Of a stretch of DNA of 64,000 nucleotides, positions 21,790 to 31,699 are shown one piece after another. The first letter of the stretch is position 1. Every line of letters begins with the position of its first letter. The translations under genes and the position numbers were made by a program. Source of the DNA: Cunninghamia lanceolata (lineage: Eukaryota > Streptophyta > Pinopsida > Cupressales > Cupressaceae). The notes below the pieces were generated by a model. The model was given only the letters and a program-made list of their open reading frames with translations. It made no database searches and was not told the DNA's origin. The stretch covers positions 33,420,501 to 33,484,500 of the forward strand of contig BSBN01000213.1 of the NCBI GenBank assembly GCA_027924645.1, in the 5' to 3' direction.

Positions 21790-23660
21790 TGATGCAGAGG
21801 TATCAGAGCCATCAAAGAGATGGGAGATAGAGAAGAAGAGGAGGAAGTCCCTTCAAGAGTGACTAATGCCGAGTTGGCAAAGATAGTGAGAGAGCAAGCA
21901 GCCAAGAACAGAAGGATGGAGGCTGAGATAGAAAAGTTGAAGAAAGAGAAAGACAAGAAGAAGAAGTTAGAAGTCATCTTAGATTTAGATGAAGAGGATC
22001 AAGATGAGGAAGAAGAAGTGCCAATGGAAGAGCCACAAGGAGGCATGTCAGAGAGACAATTCCTAGATGCACTTGGAAAGTTGAGTAGGAAGGACACTAA
22101 GGCAGACTTACCTATGTTTCCTGGTAAGATGAATCCAGAGGAGTGCCTTGATTGGATTGAGGCAATGGAGAACTATTGTGAATGTGAAGAAGTGGCAAAA
22201 AATTCCTGATGCAGAGGTGGCACAAGGGAAGCAACAACACAATGATTTACTACCCACTCACCCACTCACCTAGCCTTCAACCAAGCTAAGTCACTCACCA
22301 AGTGCAAATTATGGATTTGTGGTCTAGGCTATTGTCTAACCTCCAAGGCTTCTTTCACACCTCAAGGCAGGTCTACAAACACCTTTTTGACAGTTGGTTT
22401 GGTTCGTAACTTCACACAACCCTCTAACCTTGATTAGGCCTAGTGAGGCTACTAGCCCTCTTCTACTAGTTTTCTTCACACCAAATGACAAAATCCCAAA
22501 GGACTAGGCAAACAAATGATGGAATTGAACACCCTTCAGGGGACCCTAACAAACCTCCAAATCTCCAATCCCTACTCTACTCTAGCAGTTCAAAACCCCC
22601 ACTAGGTCTCTAGGCCTAATTGATCACTTTAGGCCTGGGTTACAAAGCAAAGGGTTCAAATTAGGTTCATAGGTTAGGGGCAGGAATTTAGAATGTCTCT
22701 ACCAGGTCCCTACAACACAAAACCACCATTCTTTCATTCACCTTGTTTGGATTCTGTGACCTACAATAGAAAATAGCATAAAAAAAAGCTAAATACATGG
22801 TAATACTTGACCTAGGGCATCAAATTAAAAATAGAAGACTGCATTTCCCAACAAAAATCTTTTAGAATCTTATAGTACATACCCCTAGCCTACATTTCAC
22901 CAGTTTTTGTGAATTTTCAACAGTGGGAATGCATTCTAGGGCCGGATTTCTATGGCTGCCCTAGAAAATAGGGTTTCTAGACCTATTTTGAAAGAAAAAT
23001 CTATAACTTTTGATCTCGGCCACTTCAGGACCTCAAACTAGTTGCATTGGAACCCTGACTCCAAGCACTTTCAGAAAAATACATTTACACCCCTAGAAAA
23101 TCCATACAGTCCATACATAAACACGTTTTCTTCATAAAAATAGTCAAATTCTTGATTTTTGTGCCCAAAATTGCATACAAAATCTCCTCCTCCATACTGG
23201 AGTCAGATATCCACCATATTAATGCATCCAAGTTAGTTTCCAACTTCTACAACAACATTCAACCACCCAAAGTGGTTTTTTTTTAACCGACCCAACACAT
23301 AACACCTTTGACAACTATGGTGTTTTGCATTAACACAAGGAGGTTGATTTGTTTGGCTTGTCCAATGGAGTCCAAATGATCAACACACTCCTTCCAACAT
23401 ACTAAAACACTAAAACAACAAAAAAAAAAATCAAAACCAATCCTTAGACCTTTTAGGCCTAATTGGCACAACAAGGGTCCAAATGGACTAAGAAGGATTT
23501 GAGGTTTATATAGTCACCCCAAACCTCTTGACCATACAAAATGGACCAAACAACAATGGCTAAAAGCCTTATTACAAAACACATTGAACAAAAAACATAA
23601 CTTCTCAAAATGCATCAAAATACCTTTAGGAACCAAGGTGCTCCTAGGTGCCCTGCACCA
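21790..23660 (+). mobile_element. Element N: non-autonomous LTR element with a gag fragment, nested in the E2 5' LTR
   Basis: It splits the first AT-rich unit of the E2 5' LTR. It begins TGATGCAGA, goes at once into a primer site GGTATCAGAGCC (21799-21810), then a gag frame, then a 1.45 kb LTR (22207-23660) that starts TGATGCAGAGGTGGCAC and ends GCACCA. Possible duplications TATAT flank it, but in (TA)n sequence. Only nine bases of a 5' LTR remain, and the internal region is about 400 bp with no pol and no clear polypurine tract. A deletion at the shared GCAGAGGT word could explain the missing 5' LTR. The LTR is otherwise non-coding. Confidence 0.6.
21820..22209 (+). CDS. N gag N-terminal fragment
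   Basis: A 129-codon frame starting MGDREEEEEVPSRVTNAELA. Residues 20-50 look helical and charged (IVREQAAKNRRMEAEIEKLK), followed by an acidic stretch (DEEDQDEEEEVPMEEP) and the first capsid helices (MFPGKMNPEECLDWIEAMEN). It stops where the LTR starts, so it would be only the N-terminal third of a Gag. Homologous to the piece at 13911-14297. Whether it is translated is unknown; no promoter-proximal 5' LTR remains. Confidence 0.55.
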   Translation: MGDREEEEEVPSRVTNAELAKIVREQAAKNRRMEAEIEKLKKEKDKKKKLEVILDLDEEDQDEEEEVPMEEPQGGMSERQFLDALGKLSRKDTKADLPMFPGKMNPEECLDWIEAMENYCECEEVAKNS

Positions 23661-23910
23661 TATATATATATATATTCGAATATATAACCACTGTTTTATT
23701 TTCTTATATACAGTTTGAAATTCCTACTTTATTTATTGTATATATAATTATATATATGTGTGTGTGTATATACTTTAATAAATATACAGAGCTTACAAGT
23801 GATAAAGTTTTCCTTTTTTTTTTTTATAAAGTATAACTAGTGCATAATATAATAGCAAATTGAGTAAAATAAGAAATTAAATATATGTCTATATATATAT
23901 ATATACTCCA

Positions 23911-23944
<34 letters not shown>

Positions 23945-25055
23945 TCCAGTATATATATATATATATATATATATTTAAATAGGTACAATCCAAAGATATT
24001 TTCCCACAATGAATCTAATGACAGAAATATTCGCTTTCAGTTTTATAGTATTTAAAAAAAAAAAAAAACTTTGAACTATTAAAAAAACAGTCTGCCATCC
24101 ATGGAAATTCTGCGCTATGTTCTGAAACCCTCCTGCTAAATATACATTGTTTATTGATTATTAAGTATATATATATATACATATATATGTATATATATAT
24201 ATTCAAATATATAACCACTATTTTATTTTCTTATATATAGTTTGAAATTCCTACTTTATTTATTGTATATATAATTATATATATATGCATATATATATAT
24301 ATCTGTATATATATGTGTGTATATACTTTAATATATATACAGAGCTTACAAGTGATAAAGTTTTCCTTTCTTTTTCTTTTTACAAAGTATAACCAGTGCA
24401 TAATATAACAACAAATTGAGTAAAATAAGAAATTAAATATATGTCTATATATATATATATATATATGCACATATATATACATTTAAATAGGTACAATCCA
24501 AAGCTATTTTCCCACAATGAATCTAATGACAGAAATATTCGCTTTGAGTTTTATAGTATTTTAAAAAAAAAAAAAAACTTTGAACTGTTAAAAAAAACAG
24601 TCCGCCATCCATGGAATTTCTGTGCTATGTTCTGAAACCCTTCTGTGAAATATACATTGTTTATTGATTATTAAGTAAGTAATATATATATACATATATA
24701 TGTATATATGTGTATATATATATATATATTCGAATATATAACCACTGTTTTATTTTCTTATATACAGTTTGAAATTCCTACTTTATTTATTGTATATATA
24801 ATTATATATATGCATATATATATCTGTATATATATGTGTGTGTATATACTTTAATATATATACAGAGCTTACAAGTGAAAGTTTTCCTCTTTTTTTTTTA
24901 CAAAGTATAACCAGTGCATAATATAGCAACAAATTGAGTAAAATAAGAAATTAAATATATATCTATATATATATATATATATACATTTAAATAGGTACAA
25001 TCCAAAGCAATTTTTCCACAATGAATCTAATGACAGAAATATTCGCTTTCAGTTT
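23661..25055. repeat. AT-rich ~500 bp tandem units (E2 5' LTR)
   Basis: The rest of unit 1 (23661 to about 24047) and units 2 (about 24048-24554) and 3 (about 24555-25055) match the two units of the 3' LTR. Long (TA)n runs such as 23914-23942 occur inside. Small open frames rich in Ile/Tyr here come from the TA repeats and are not genes. Confidence 0.8.
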
Positions 25056-26425
25056 TATAGAATAAACTATAACAGTAGCTTCCTTTTTTTTGAAAAGAAA
25101 TACAACTTCTACATAGATAACTCTATATCATTTTTTTTAAGCTTTATGCAAAATAGGGAATGCATTTCATTCTACTTTCAACAGAAAAAATCTTATAAAC
25201 TCCCAATACCACAAACAAAAAATTGATTTAAACTTTCCTTTGCTTTTTGTATGCAATAAAAATTATTCTACCACTAAGATGTATTGCTTACTTAAGGAGA
25301 ATAATGACAGAAATGTAAATACATTTTCTCTTTCTTTCTTGGAATACAATAAACTTTATTTAGCAACACTCATTCATATATATAATCTCTTTTAAAAAGA
25401 ATGATGGCAGAAATAAATCAACTCATGCTTTTCTCCACACAACCCCAACTCCACAATAAAGGAAATAACAATCTTCTAATGAAATAACATAATGTTTACA
25501 TTGTAATATTTTCCACAGCCAACTTCAAGGGCATAAATCTTGCCAAAATGAATACAATAGGGCCACAAGGGCCATGGTTCAAACAACCACCAACAAAGAT
25601 TATGGTAGCACAAAAATGCACTTCACAATAAGCTCCATTTCCATTTAAACACCTGCAACAAACACAACAAAAAGAAGAACAACCCAACCACTTTGAAATG
25701 CCCTCTCCCTACCATAGACCCGCAAGTGGGTCACCCCCGAGCTAGGGAGGTAGGGATTCACACAGGTTGAACACTTCACAACAAAAGAAAATTAAACACA
25801 ACAAAACAAAAATAGCCTCAAGGTTTAACACAAAACTCAACTCATAAAAATGAGTTTGATAAAGGTAGGGAATGGACCCCGCTACTTCAAAGGCCACCCA
25901 AATGATAAAATACCAATCTCATGGCCTTAAGCCAAAAATCTCCAAAACCACCACTCTCCAAAAAATTACAAAAATAATCTCCATGGCACTCTTGCCATTC
26001 AAATAATCTCCTCAACAAGTAAAAGCCCTCAAGGCATAAATAATGAAATGTGGAGGTGACCTCAAGGAGGTTCCTTTCCCCTACCCAAACAAGTTGAGCA
26101 TTACCTCCAAACGGAGGTGCTCTTACCATACTCCCATCCCACACAAAGATGAAGAAATAATAGCCAACAAACAACACAAACACATTACAATATATATAAG
26201 CAAGGGGGAAGAAACATAGTTCATGAGGCTTACCTTCAAAGCCCTATAATGGAAGCACGTTTGGTCAAGAGCTCCAAGCTTTCTCAAACCTTCCAATCTT
26301 CAAGAAATTCTCTAACTTCTCCAAAATTCCTCCAAAATAGAAGAAAGAAACTCTAAAAAATGCAAGAACCCTACACTTCTCAACAAGAGGAGATAATATA
26401 GACCATCAATTTGGCCTTGAGGAAT

Positions 26426-26861
26426 GAGAAGGTGACACTTGTCACCTTCTCCTTCCTCCTCCAATGCCACTTGCAAGGGAGAGGAAGTGTGAGGGTGACA
26501 AGTGTCACCCTCCAATTCCATCTCAATCCTCACCTTATCCACTTGTGCTCTCACACCTGTGTGAGAGGACAAGTGGTGAGGTGGCATTCCCACTCAAACC
26601 TCCAAGAGGATAAGGGATGCCATATGGCATCCTCTTATTCTCTCAAAGAGCCATCTCCCTCCAAGATGCTCTCACACGTGTGTGAGAGTCTTGGAGGAAG
26701 TTCCCACACACTTGGGAGTCTTGGAGACCTCCCAAGTCTTCCTTGGGAAAGGATTCCCAAACTTTGGGAAGGGAGATGAGTCTTTCCCAAGGCATGACTC
26801 ATATCCCACCTTCCCTAATTTCAAAATTCGTCACTTTGACTAAACCATAGTTTAGAGTGAC
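26426..26861 (-). repeat. Hairpin array, second copy (E2 5' LTR)
   Basis: The same series as 7498-7930 in reverse orientation: GAGAAGGTGAC/GTCACCTTCTC (26426-26451), GAGGGTGACA/TGTCACCCTC (26491-26512), CTCTCACACCTGTGTGAGAG, ATGCCATATGGCAT, CCTCCAAGA with CTCTCACACGTGTGTGAGAG, ACTTGGGAG/CTCCCAAGT, CCCAAACTTTGGG, GATGAGT/ACTCAT and GTCACT.../AGAGTGAC at 26830-26861. Loops and some stem bases differ from the first copy, but pairing is largely kept. Confidence 0.85.
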
Positions 26862-27963
26862 CAAAAGTGAGTTAATCCAAGGGTTAGATATTCCAAGTTG
26901 ACCCTAGACCCATGGGTAACCACCTAGGGTAACTTTTGGGACACTAAGGTTCACAAAAGGGTCATAAATCCACTTTAAATGGCCTCAAAAAATAAAACAA
27001 AAAAAACCAAGTGGTGTAAGTCAAATAAAATTTATACAACACTTATTATTGATTAATTTAAACAAGGGAACTAGGCCAAAAGATTAAAAATTAAATCAAG
27101 CACTTAAATCACATTCAATTTCAAACGTGATCTTTATCCCTCTTGAGAATGGATCAGTTTCACAGGGGATAACATTGGTGTGAATTCTACCTCCAATTTC
27201 TTGTGGCTAGGGAATGTAAAACCTGCACATCTCGATCAAGTGTCAATCATATCATGAATAATCATAGCCGAAGCAACTGGAATTAAATTCACGCAATCGA
27301 ATACAACAATAATCATCAATACATAATTCTAAATTAAACTGCATTTTTTTTCAATCACATGTCAAATAGTCCACATCACATAAATAACTAGAATCTCATC
27401 ACAAAACATCATCTAATATATCTCATATGTCGAATCACAAAATATCATCAAATCTGATCAATTGAATCACATATGTCTAATCAATGTCCTATCATAATTA
27501 GGAGATAAAATCAAGTCTGCATAATGAAACCATAGTCACTAAAAGTCTGATAATGTCATCAACTGGAATGCATAACGATCAAAATAAGGAAGGAAAAATA
27601 ATCAGCCTCACACCCCCAACACCCAAGGGTGTGGGGGGAGGCATGACCCCCTCCCCACACCACACCCCTCTCCATCTTCTCCATGGCGGCGCCCTCACCA
27701 CCTCCCCATCCCCCATACTCCGCAGACCTAAAACCAAGCTCAATACCTCCATTGGGGCAGCGACGACGCCCTTCGACCCTGTCCGTCATGCAAATCGTGG
27801 TCTGCAAGCTTTATTAATAATGCCCTATATATATATCTTGCAGGATATACATATTTTAGAAAAAAAAACACTCTCAGATCTAGTTGGAGTTAAACATATA
27901 TATATATCTTGCAGGATATACGTATTTTAAAAAAAAAAAACATTCTAGATCTGGTTGGAGTTA

Positions 27964-27965
<2 letters not shown>

Positions 27966-28038
<73 letters not shown>
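27966..28038. repeat. (TA)n microsatellite
   Basis: About 72 bp of uninterrupted TA dinucleotides inside the E1 LTR. Confidence 0.95.
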
Positions 28039-28040
<2 letters not shown>

Positions 28041-28810
28041 AAACCCTATTGTTCAAACAAAAATGTATACCTCCGTGAGGCATTCCCACGGCGGCCTCCA
28101 TTATCAAACCCTTAACCTGCAACAATGGAGACAAACAAACAAGAAAAAGAGAGAAGTGGAACTATGAGAGAAGAAAACCAAAAGAATAAGTTAGGGCATT
28201 TCATAAGGAAATAATAGAATAAGAAAATTAGGGCTTTCTAGTGTAGGAAATTAGTATTATATTGGAGGGCACTTAGGGTTGTAGGTTGAGAGGGAAATTA
28301 GAATTTGATTTTTAATTAATTCTTCCATTTTCCCTTGTGCACGGGGAACTAAGTTTCCTCCACTTTTGTTTTTCAAGCCATTTTGATTTATTTGATTCCC
28401 TTGGTGCTTTATTTTGTGGTTATTAATATTATTTGGGGGTTTTGATTTTAATTCCTTTTGGAGAGTTAATTTAATTGAATGGGTTGTTTATTTTAGATGG
28501 GGTGTTTTAACTCTTGGTAGGTTGTTATTTTGGGACATTTATTTTTAATTCTAGTGCGTTTTAAATTAACCTCGTAGTTAATCTTTTATTTAATTTAATT
28601 TTAATTTATCAATTTTATCCCAGGCGGGATGTTTTAATTTTTCCTCTTTGTATATATTTTAACTTGGGTTAATTAATAAATGTAATTCACGAAATTATAT
28701 TTATTAATGGACTTAAGTAATGAGTTTATTTCGGTCGTTTATTATTTTAATTCAAATTTTATAATTTGATTAAGTGGTCAAGTTATTGTTACCTTGCAAA
28801 TTTATTTAAC

Positions 28811-28966
28811 GTTTTTCTTTTTTTTTGGTGCCTGGTAAACTTTTTCATGTGACCAGTGACGTTGGTACGACACGCCCTTCAGTACCACAGGGACGGGGGA
28901 GACTGGACCTCGTGACCGTCTTTACCACAACGAAATTACTTAGCCAATCGAACCAGGGCCCCCACC
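28811..28966 (-). mobile_element. tRNA-derived SINE with 16 bp target duplications
   Basis: The 156 bp insert is flanked by perfect direct repeats TGCAAATTTATTTAAC (28795-28810 and 28967-28982). On the minus strand it starts GGTGGGGGCCCTGG, has a box-A-like TTGGCTAAGTAATT, about 40 nt later a box-B-like AGGTCCAGTCTCC, and ends in an A-rich tail (plus-strand GTTTTTCTTTTTTTTTT). This is the layout of a Pol III-transcribed SINE moved by LINE machinery. I do not assign a named family. Confidence 0.85.
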
Positions 28967-29556
28967 TGCAAATTTATTTAACATTACTTACGTTTATTTT
29001 ATTTTAATTTTTGCGTTAATTTCTTCCTTGAGTTTTTCTTTTAAAATTTTTATCTCATTTTTTGAAAACGCGTTATGCTGTCAAATTTTTCCTAGATTTT
29101 CGGGTTTTATTTTTATGACCCTTTGGCGACTATCGTTTAATCACTCCATCTTATCATGCGACCATCATGCCATTGATTTTCATATTTTATTTATTCGATT
29201 TCTTTTAGGCATTAAAGTTAGGGTTTGGTTTCGAATCTGATGAAATCATCTCTTCACCTAGGAAACTTAGGGTTCAGATTAAAACTGTTATAACCCTAGA
29301 AGCGGCACACTTCACGTCGCATACCCCCTAGATGGCTTTCATCACGCAGGGGATGGCGTAGGAAAACACACTTCCCCAAGTATGTATGACATGTTTACAC
29401 CTCATGCATATTACCACCGAGCACGCAGATGCGTGCGAGGGGGTTCCTAGGGACATGCAGAAAAGTTTTCGGTAATTCGTGTCATGATCACATGACAAAT
29501 GTGGACATGACACACGTGTTGTGTGTCGTGACCGCATGGGAATTGTGGGCATGACA

Positions 29557-29773
29557 CCTTCCAACTATCCATTTGAAATTCCATGGATAAGGTGACTCTT
29601 CACATTCTTGCTTCACTGTATATAAACACTTTTTGATGTAAATAAAATCCTCTTTGGTTTCCTTCAACTCTCTACGAGTTCTACACATTGAGCTCTTGTT
29701 TATTTTTACAATACCACAAGCTCAGCACTAGGTATTGTTATCTAAATTTTTTGTTAAATTCAGAGTAATTACA
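29557..29773 (+). mobile_element. Element C: last part of the 3' LTR
   Basis: It continues the LTR interrupted at 6747 and matches the reverse complement of 52854 to about 53075 (ATTCCATGGATAAGGTGACT, TTTACAATACCACA, CTAGGTATTGTT). It ends close to ATTACA. The following AATATT (29773-29778) also borders the other C LTR (53424-53429) and is read here as the C target duplication. Confidence 0.75.
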
Positions 29774-30690
29774 ATATTCAACAAGTGGTCCTTGGCTCTA
29801 GGACCAGGGAGGAAGATAAAAATGCTTTAACTAATGCAGTTTCTACCATTTTGGATAGGATGAAGAAGGATGAGGTCACCAAGGAGGAATTAAAGAAGTA
29901 GGCAACATAGTTGTCTACTTATGTTACACACTTGGTGGGACCTATTGATTCCAGTGCCTTTGCTCCAACCTTATTGGAAGCTATAACCAAAGAAAGCAAA
30001 AAATTAGATCCATTGGGCATCCTCCCTGCAACAACAGCCTGGAAGGATTCACTGGAAATCTTTGGAAAAGGAACCATCAGGGAAGCACTGAAGATTTACC
30101 ACTCCATTGAAAGGGAGTTGGAGGTGGTTGATAGCCTAAGAAGTAGCATTGAAGATGAGTTGCTGATCTAGGAGGAATACCTCCTTATTTTATAGAAGAT
30201 GGAGGCCATGCCTTAGAATACACTCTTGTAGTCAGCGGTTTTGAACAAGGCTGACTAAGGAGAGATTGTAGAATGGATAAAGACAGGGAAGCTTAGGGCT
30301 AAGCTATTGCAGATGTGTAAAGCTAAATTGCAAACAAAGGCTGATGCAACCAAGCAAGGATCAGATAAGGTAGAAGCTCTCATAAACTCAATCCCTTGCA
30401 AGTTTAAGGATGATTCATCAGTAGTCTTCCCTGCAGTGAGGGTCATAAAAGAGTTCTCCACCATGTTCCAACAGTAGCTCTTTGAGCAAGGTATAGACAA
30501 TTTGATGAGGTTGAAATCCCTATTTACAGAGTTTTAGGAGCAGTTGGTTGTTTAGGTTGGTATCCAAGATAAACTCAAGCATTCAATATATTCACAACAG
30601 ATCAAAATCAAGTATAATAATGGACCAAATATGAATGACATCCAAGAGGCCACCACAATCCTTCAAAGCCAATTTGATGAAGGGGCATAA
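29773..30690 (+). pseudogene. Element H: C-terminal part of its LTR-encoded reading frame
   Basis: The frame runs from AATATT (Asn-Ile) through VVLGSRTREEDKNALT, SRSSIEDELLI-like and SIPCKFKDDSSVVFPAVRVI to QSQFDEGA and a stop near 30690. It contains about ten premature stops, mostly TAG where Gln fits. It is charged and mostly helical in look. It continues the minus-strand frame that ends at 53424: both sides carry the AATATT word in the same phase. In position and general character it resembles the end of the G-element frame (40700-41320), which also precedes a TATA box. The function is unknown and no enzyme motif is seen. Confidence 0.6.
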
Positions 30691-30817
30691 TATCCTTGTT
30701 TTTCACTTACATTTTTTTATTTTTTTATTTATTTTTGATGAGGCCGACCTCACTTGTGTATAACATCACTATTTAGGCCAACTGAGGCCAAATTGTATAA
30801 TGTAAGCAAATGAAACC

Positions 30818-30830
30818 TCATATATAAATA
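30818..30830 (+). promoter_or_regulatory. Likely TATA box of the H LTR
   Basis: CATATATAAATAGG lies about 130 bp after the end of the H reading frame, as TATAAATA follows the related frame in G. It is followed by transcript-like sequence containing AAAGGGGGAACATAGAG. The assignment rests on position and motif only. Confidence 0.5.
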
Positions 30831-31574
30831 GGATTTTGAGCATTTTGTAAAGGGGGAACATAGAGAACTTGTGCAAGTGCACGCTGTACTTTGTATTTTG
30901 GATGGCATGTAAGTGGCATACATGATATGCATATAGGGTGTCAGAATCCCACTGTTTTGTAATCTGCTAGCATTTTTCTAGTTAATGAGAAGATAATTTT
31001 GAAACTATTCATGTGTTTCTTCCCTATGGTGGTGATGTACTTGCATTTATTTTTCTTGCATATAGCATATGTTGATGAATCTTTTGCCTAATTGATTAAT
31101 CATTAATTTAGTGGTTGAATAGGGTTTTGAATTTTTGTGCATGTAATATGCTGTTTTCAATTTATGTTCTTCTTATTTTCCCAAAAATCTTGCACTTGCA
31201 ATGTACATGATTGTGTGAAATACTGGTTATCCATTGTTTGTTCAATCTAATCTCATTGACATTTTTATGTGAAGTGAAAAGCCAAGTGTAGAGGCTGTTC
31301 GATTATTTTGCATTTTACTTTCTTTCTAAACCCTAACCCCTTTTTTCCTTTTTTGCATAGAATAGAAATAGGTTTAGTATCAGAGGTTATTAAGCATTCC
31401 AATTTGATATTACCAGCACATGCCCCTTGAACAAACAATCAAAAAGTTTACAGGCAGGGCCACAAATCAAGTATGCTCAACCTCTCAATTAGATTGGCCC
31501 AAACCCTATGATGCTTTGGGTGAATCTAGATTGATCAGGCCCTCCAAAATAATTGGACAGTAGATGAGGAAATT
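30831..31574 (+). mobile_element. Element H: rest of LTR, possible primer site, start of internal region
   Basis: No gene. A primer-binding-site-like TAGTATCAGAGG occurs at about 31377-31388, so the LTR probably ends shortly before it. The following 170 bp are decayed internal sequence. It ends at a junction near 31558-31574 where TAGATGAGGAAATTGC, a near copy of 31592-31607, forms an apparent filler before C sequence begins in the opposite orientation. Confidence 0.45.
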
Positions 31575-31699
31575 GCACCTATGTGTTGCAGCAGATGAGG
31601 AAATTGCTTCTCAATTTGATCATTAGTGAACCATTTTCCTTGATGGGGAAATTTTCCTCCCTGTACCACCCGGTAAAGAGGGATCTATTTCTTCTTTAG

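Larger units (their letters stand above)
9711..27612 (-). mobile_element. Element E2: full-length Ty3/gypsy (chromovirus-like) retrotransposon, minus orientation
   Basis: The element runs from TGTCATGCCC at 9711 (LTR end, read on minus as GGGCATGACA) to CAGCCTCACA at 27612 (LTR start TGTGAGGCTG on minus). It is flanked by CCCCC at 9706-9710 and 27613-27617. The order on the minus strand is: 5' LTR 27612-20001, primer site, gag, protease, RT, RNase H, integrase, chromodomain-like tail, polypurine tract, 3' LTR 15009-9711. The total is 17.9 kb with a 5.0 kb internal region. It sits inside E1, an opposite-strand solo LTR of the same family. The polyprotein has several premature stops, so it is not autonomous now. 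The C-only duplication is low complexity, but both termini fall exactly at TG/CA. Confidence 0.87.
20001..27612 (-). repeat. E2 5' LTR (7.6 kb including nested N)
   Basis: Read on minus it begins TGTGAGGCTG at 27612 and ends GGGCATGACA at 20001, next to the primer site. It contains the LTR front with the hairpin array (27612 to about 25699), a unique block (25698-25056), about three AT-rich 500 bp units (the first interrupted by N at 21790-23660), and the LTR terminal part (21666-20001). Without N it is about 5.7 kb. It is collinear with E1 in its front part. Confidence 0.82.
27613..29556 (+). mobile_element. Element E1: solo LTR, right part
   Basis: After the CCCCC duplication (27613-27617) the E1 LTR resumes with AACACCCAAGGGTG and ends GTGGGCATGACA at 29556, before the CCTTC duplication. 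It contains a pair of near-identical 60-70 bp units with ATATATCTTGCAGGATATAC (about 27826 and 27896), a long (TA)n tract and a SINE. The terminal 250 bp matches the E2 LTR ends in reverse complement. No coding sequence is recognised. Confidence 0.83.

Noticed and set aside
23648..24635. Tyr/Ile-rich small frames
   Set aside because: They are translations of (TA)n repeats.
27553..27930. 125-codon frame across the E2/E1 junction
   Set aside because: It crosses a transposon junction and a TSD, so it cannot be an ancestral gene; no homology seen.
30700..30960. AAAGGGGGAA at about 30849 as a polypurine tract
   Set aside because: No LTR start follows and it lies downstream of a TATA box, so it is more likely leader sequence of H.
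6276..31655. Explanation of the two C pieces as two independent C insertions
   Set aside because: Not excluded, but less likely: both outer flanks carry AATATT in the same phase of one H reading frame, and their internal ends overlap by only 81 bp.
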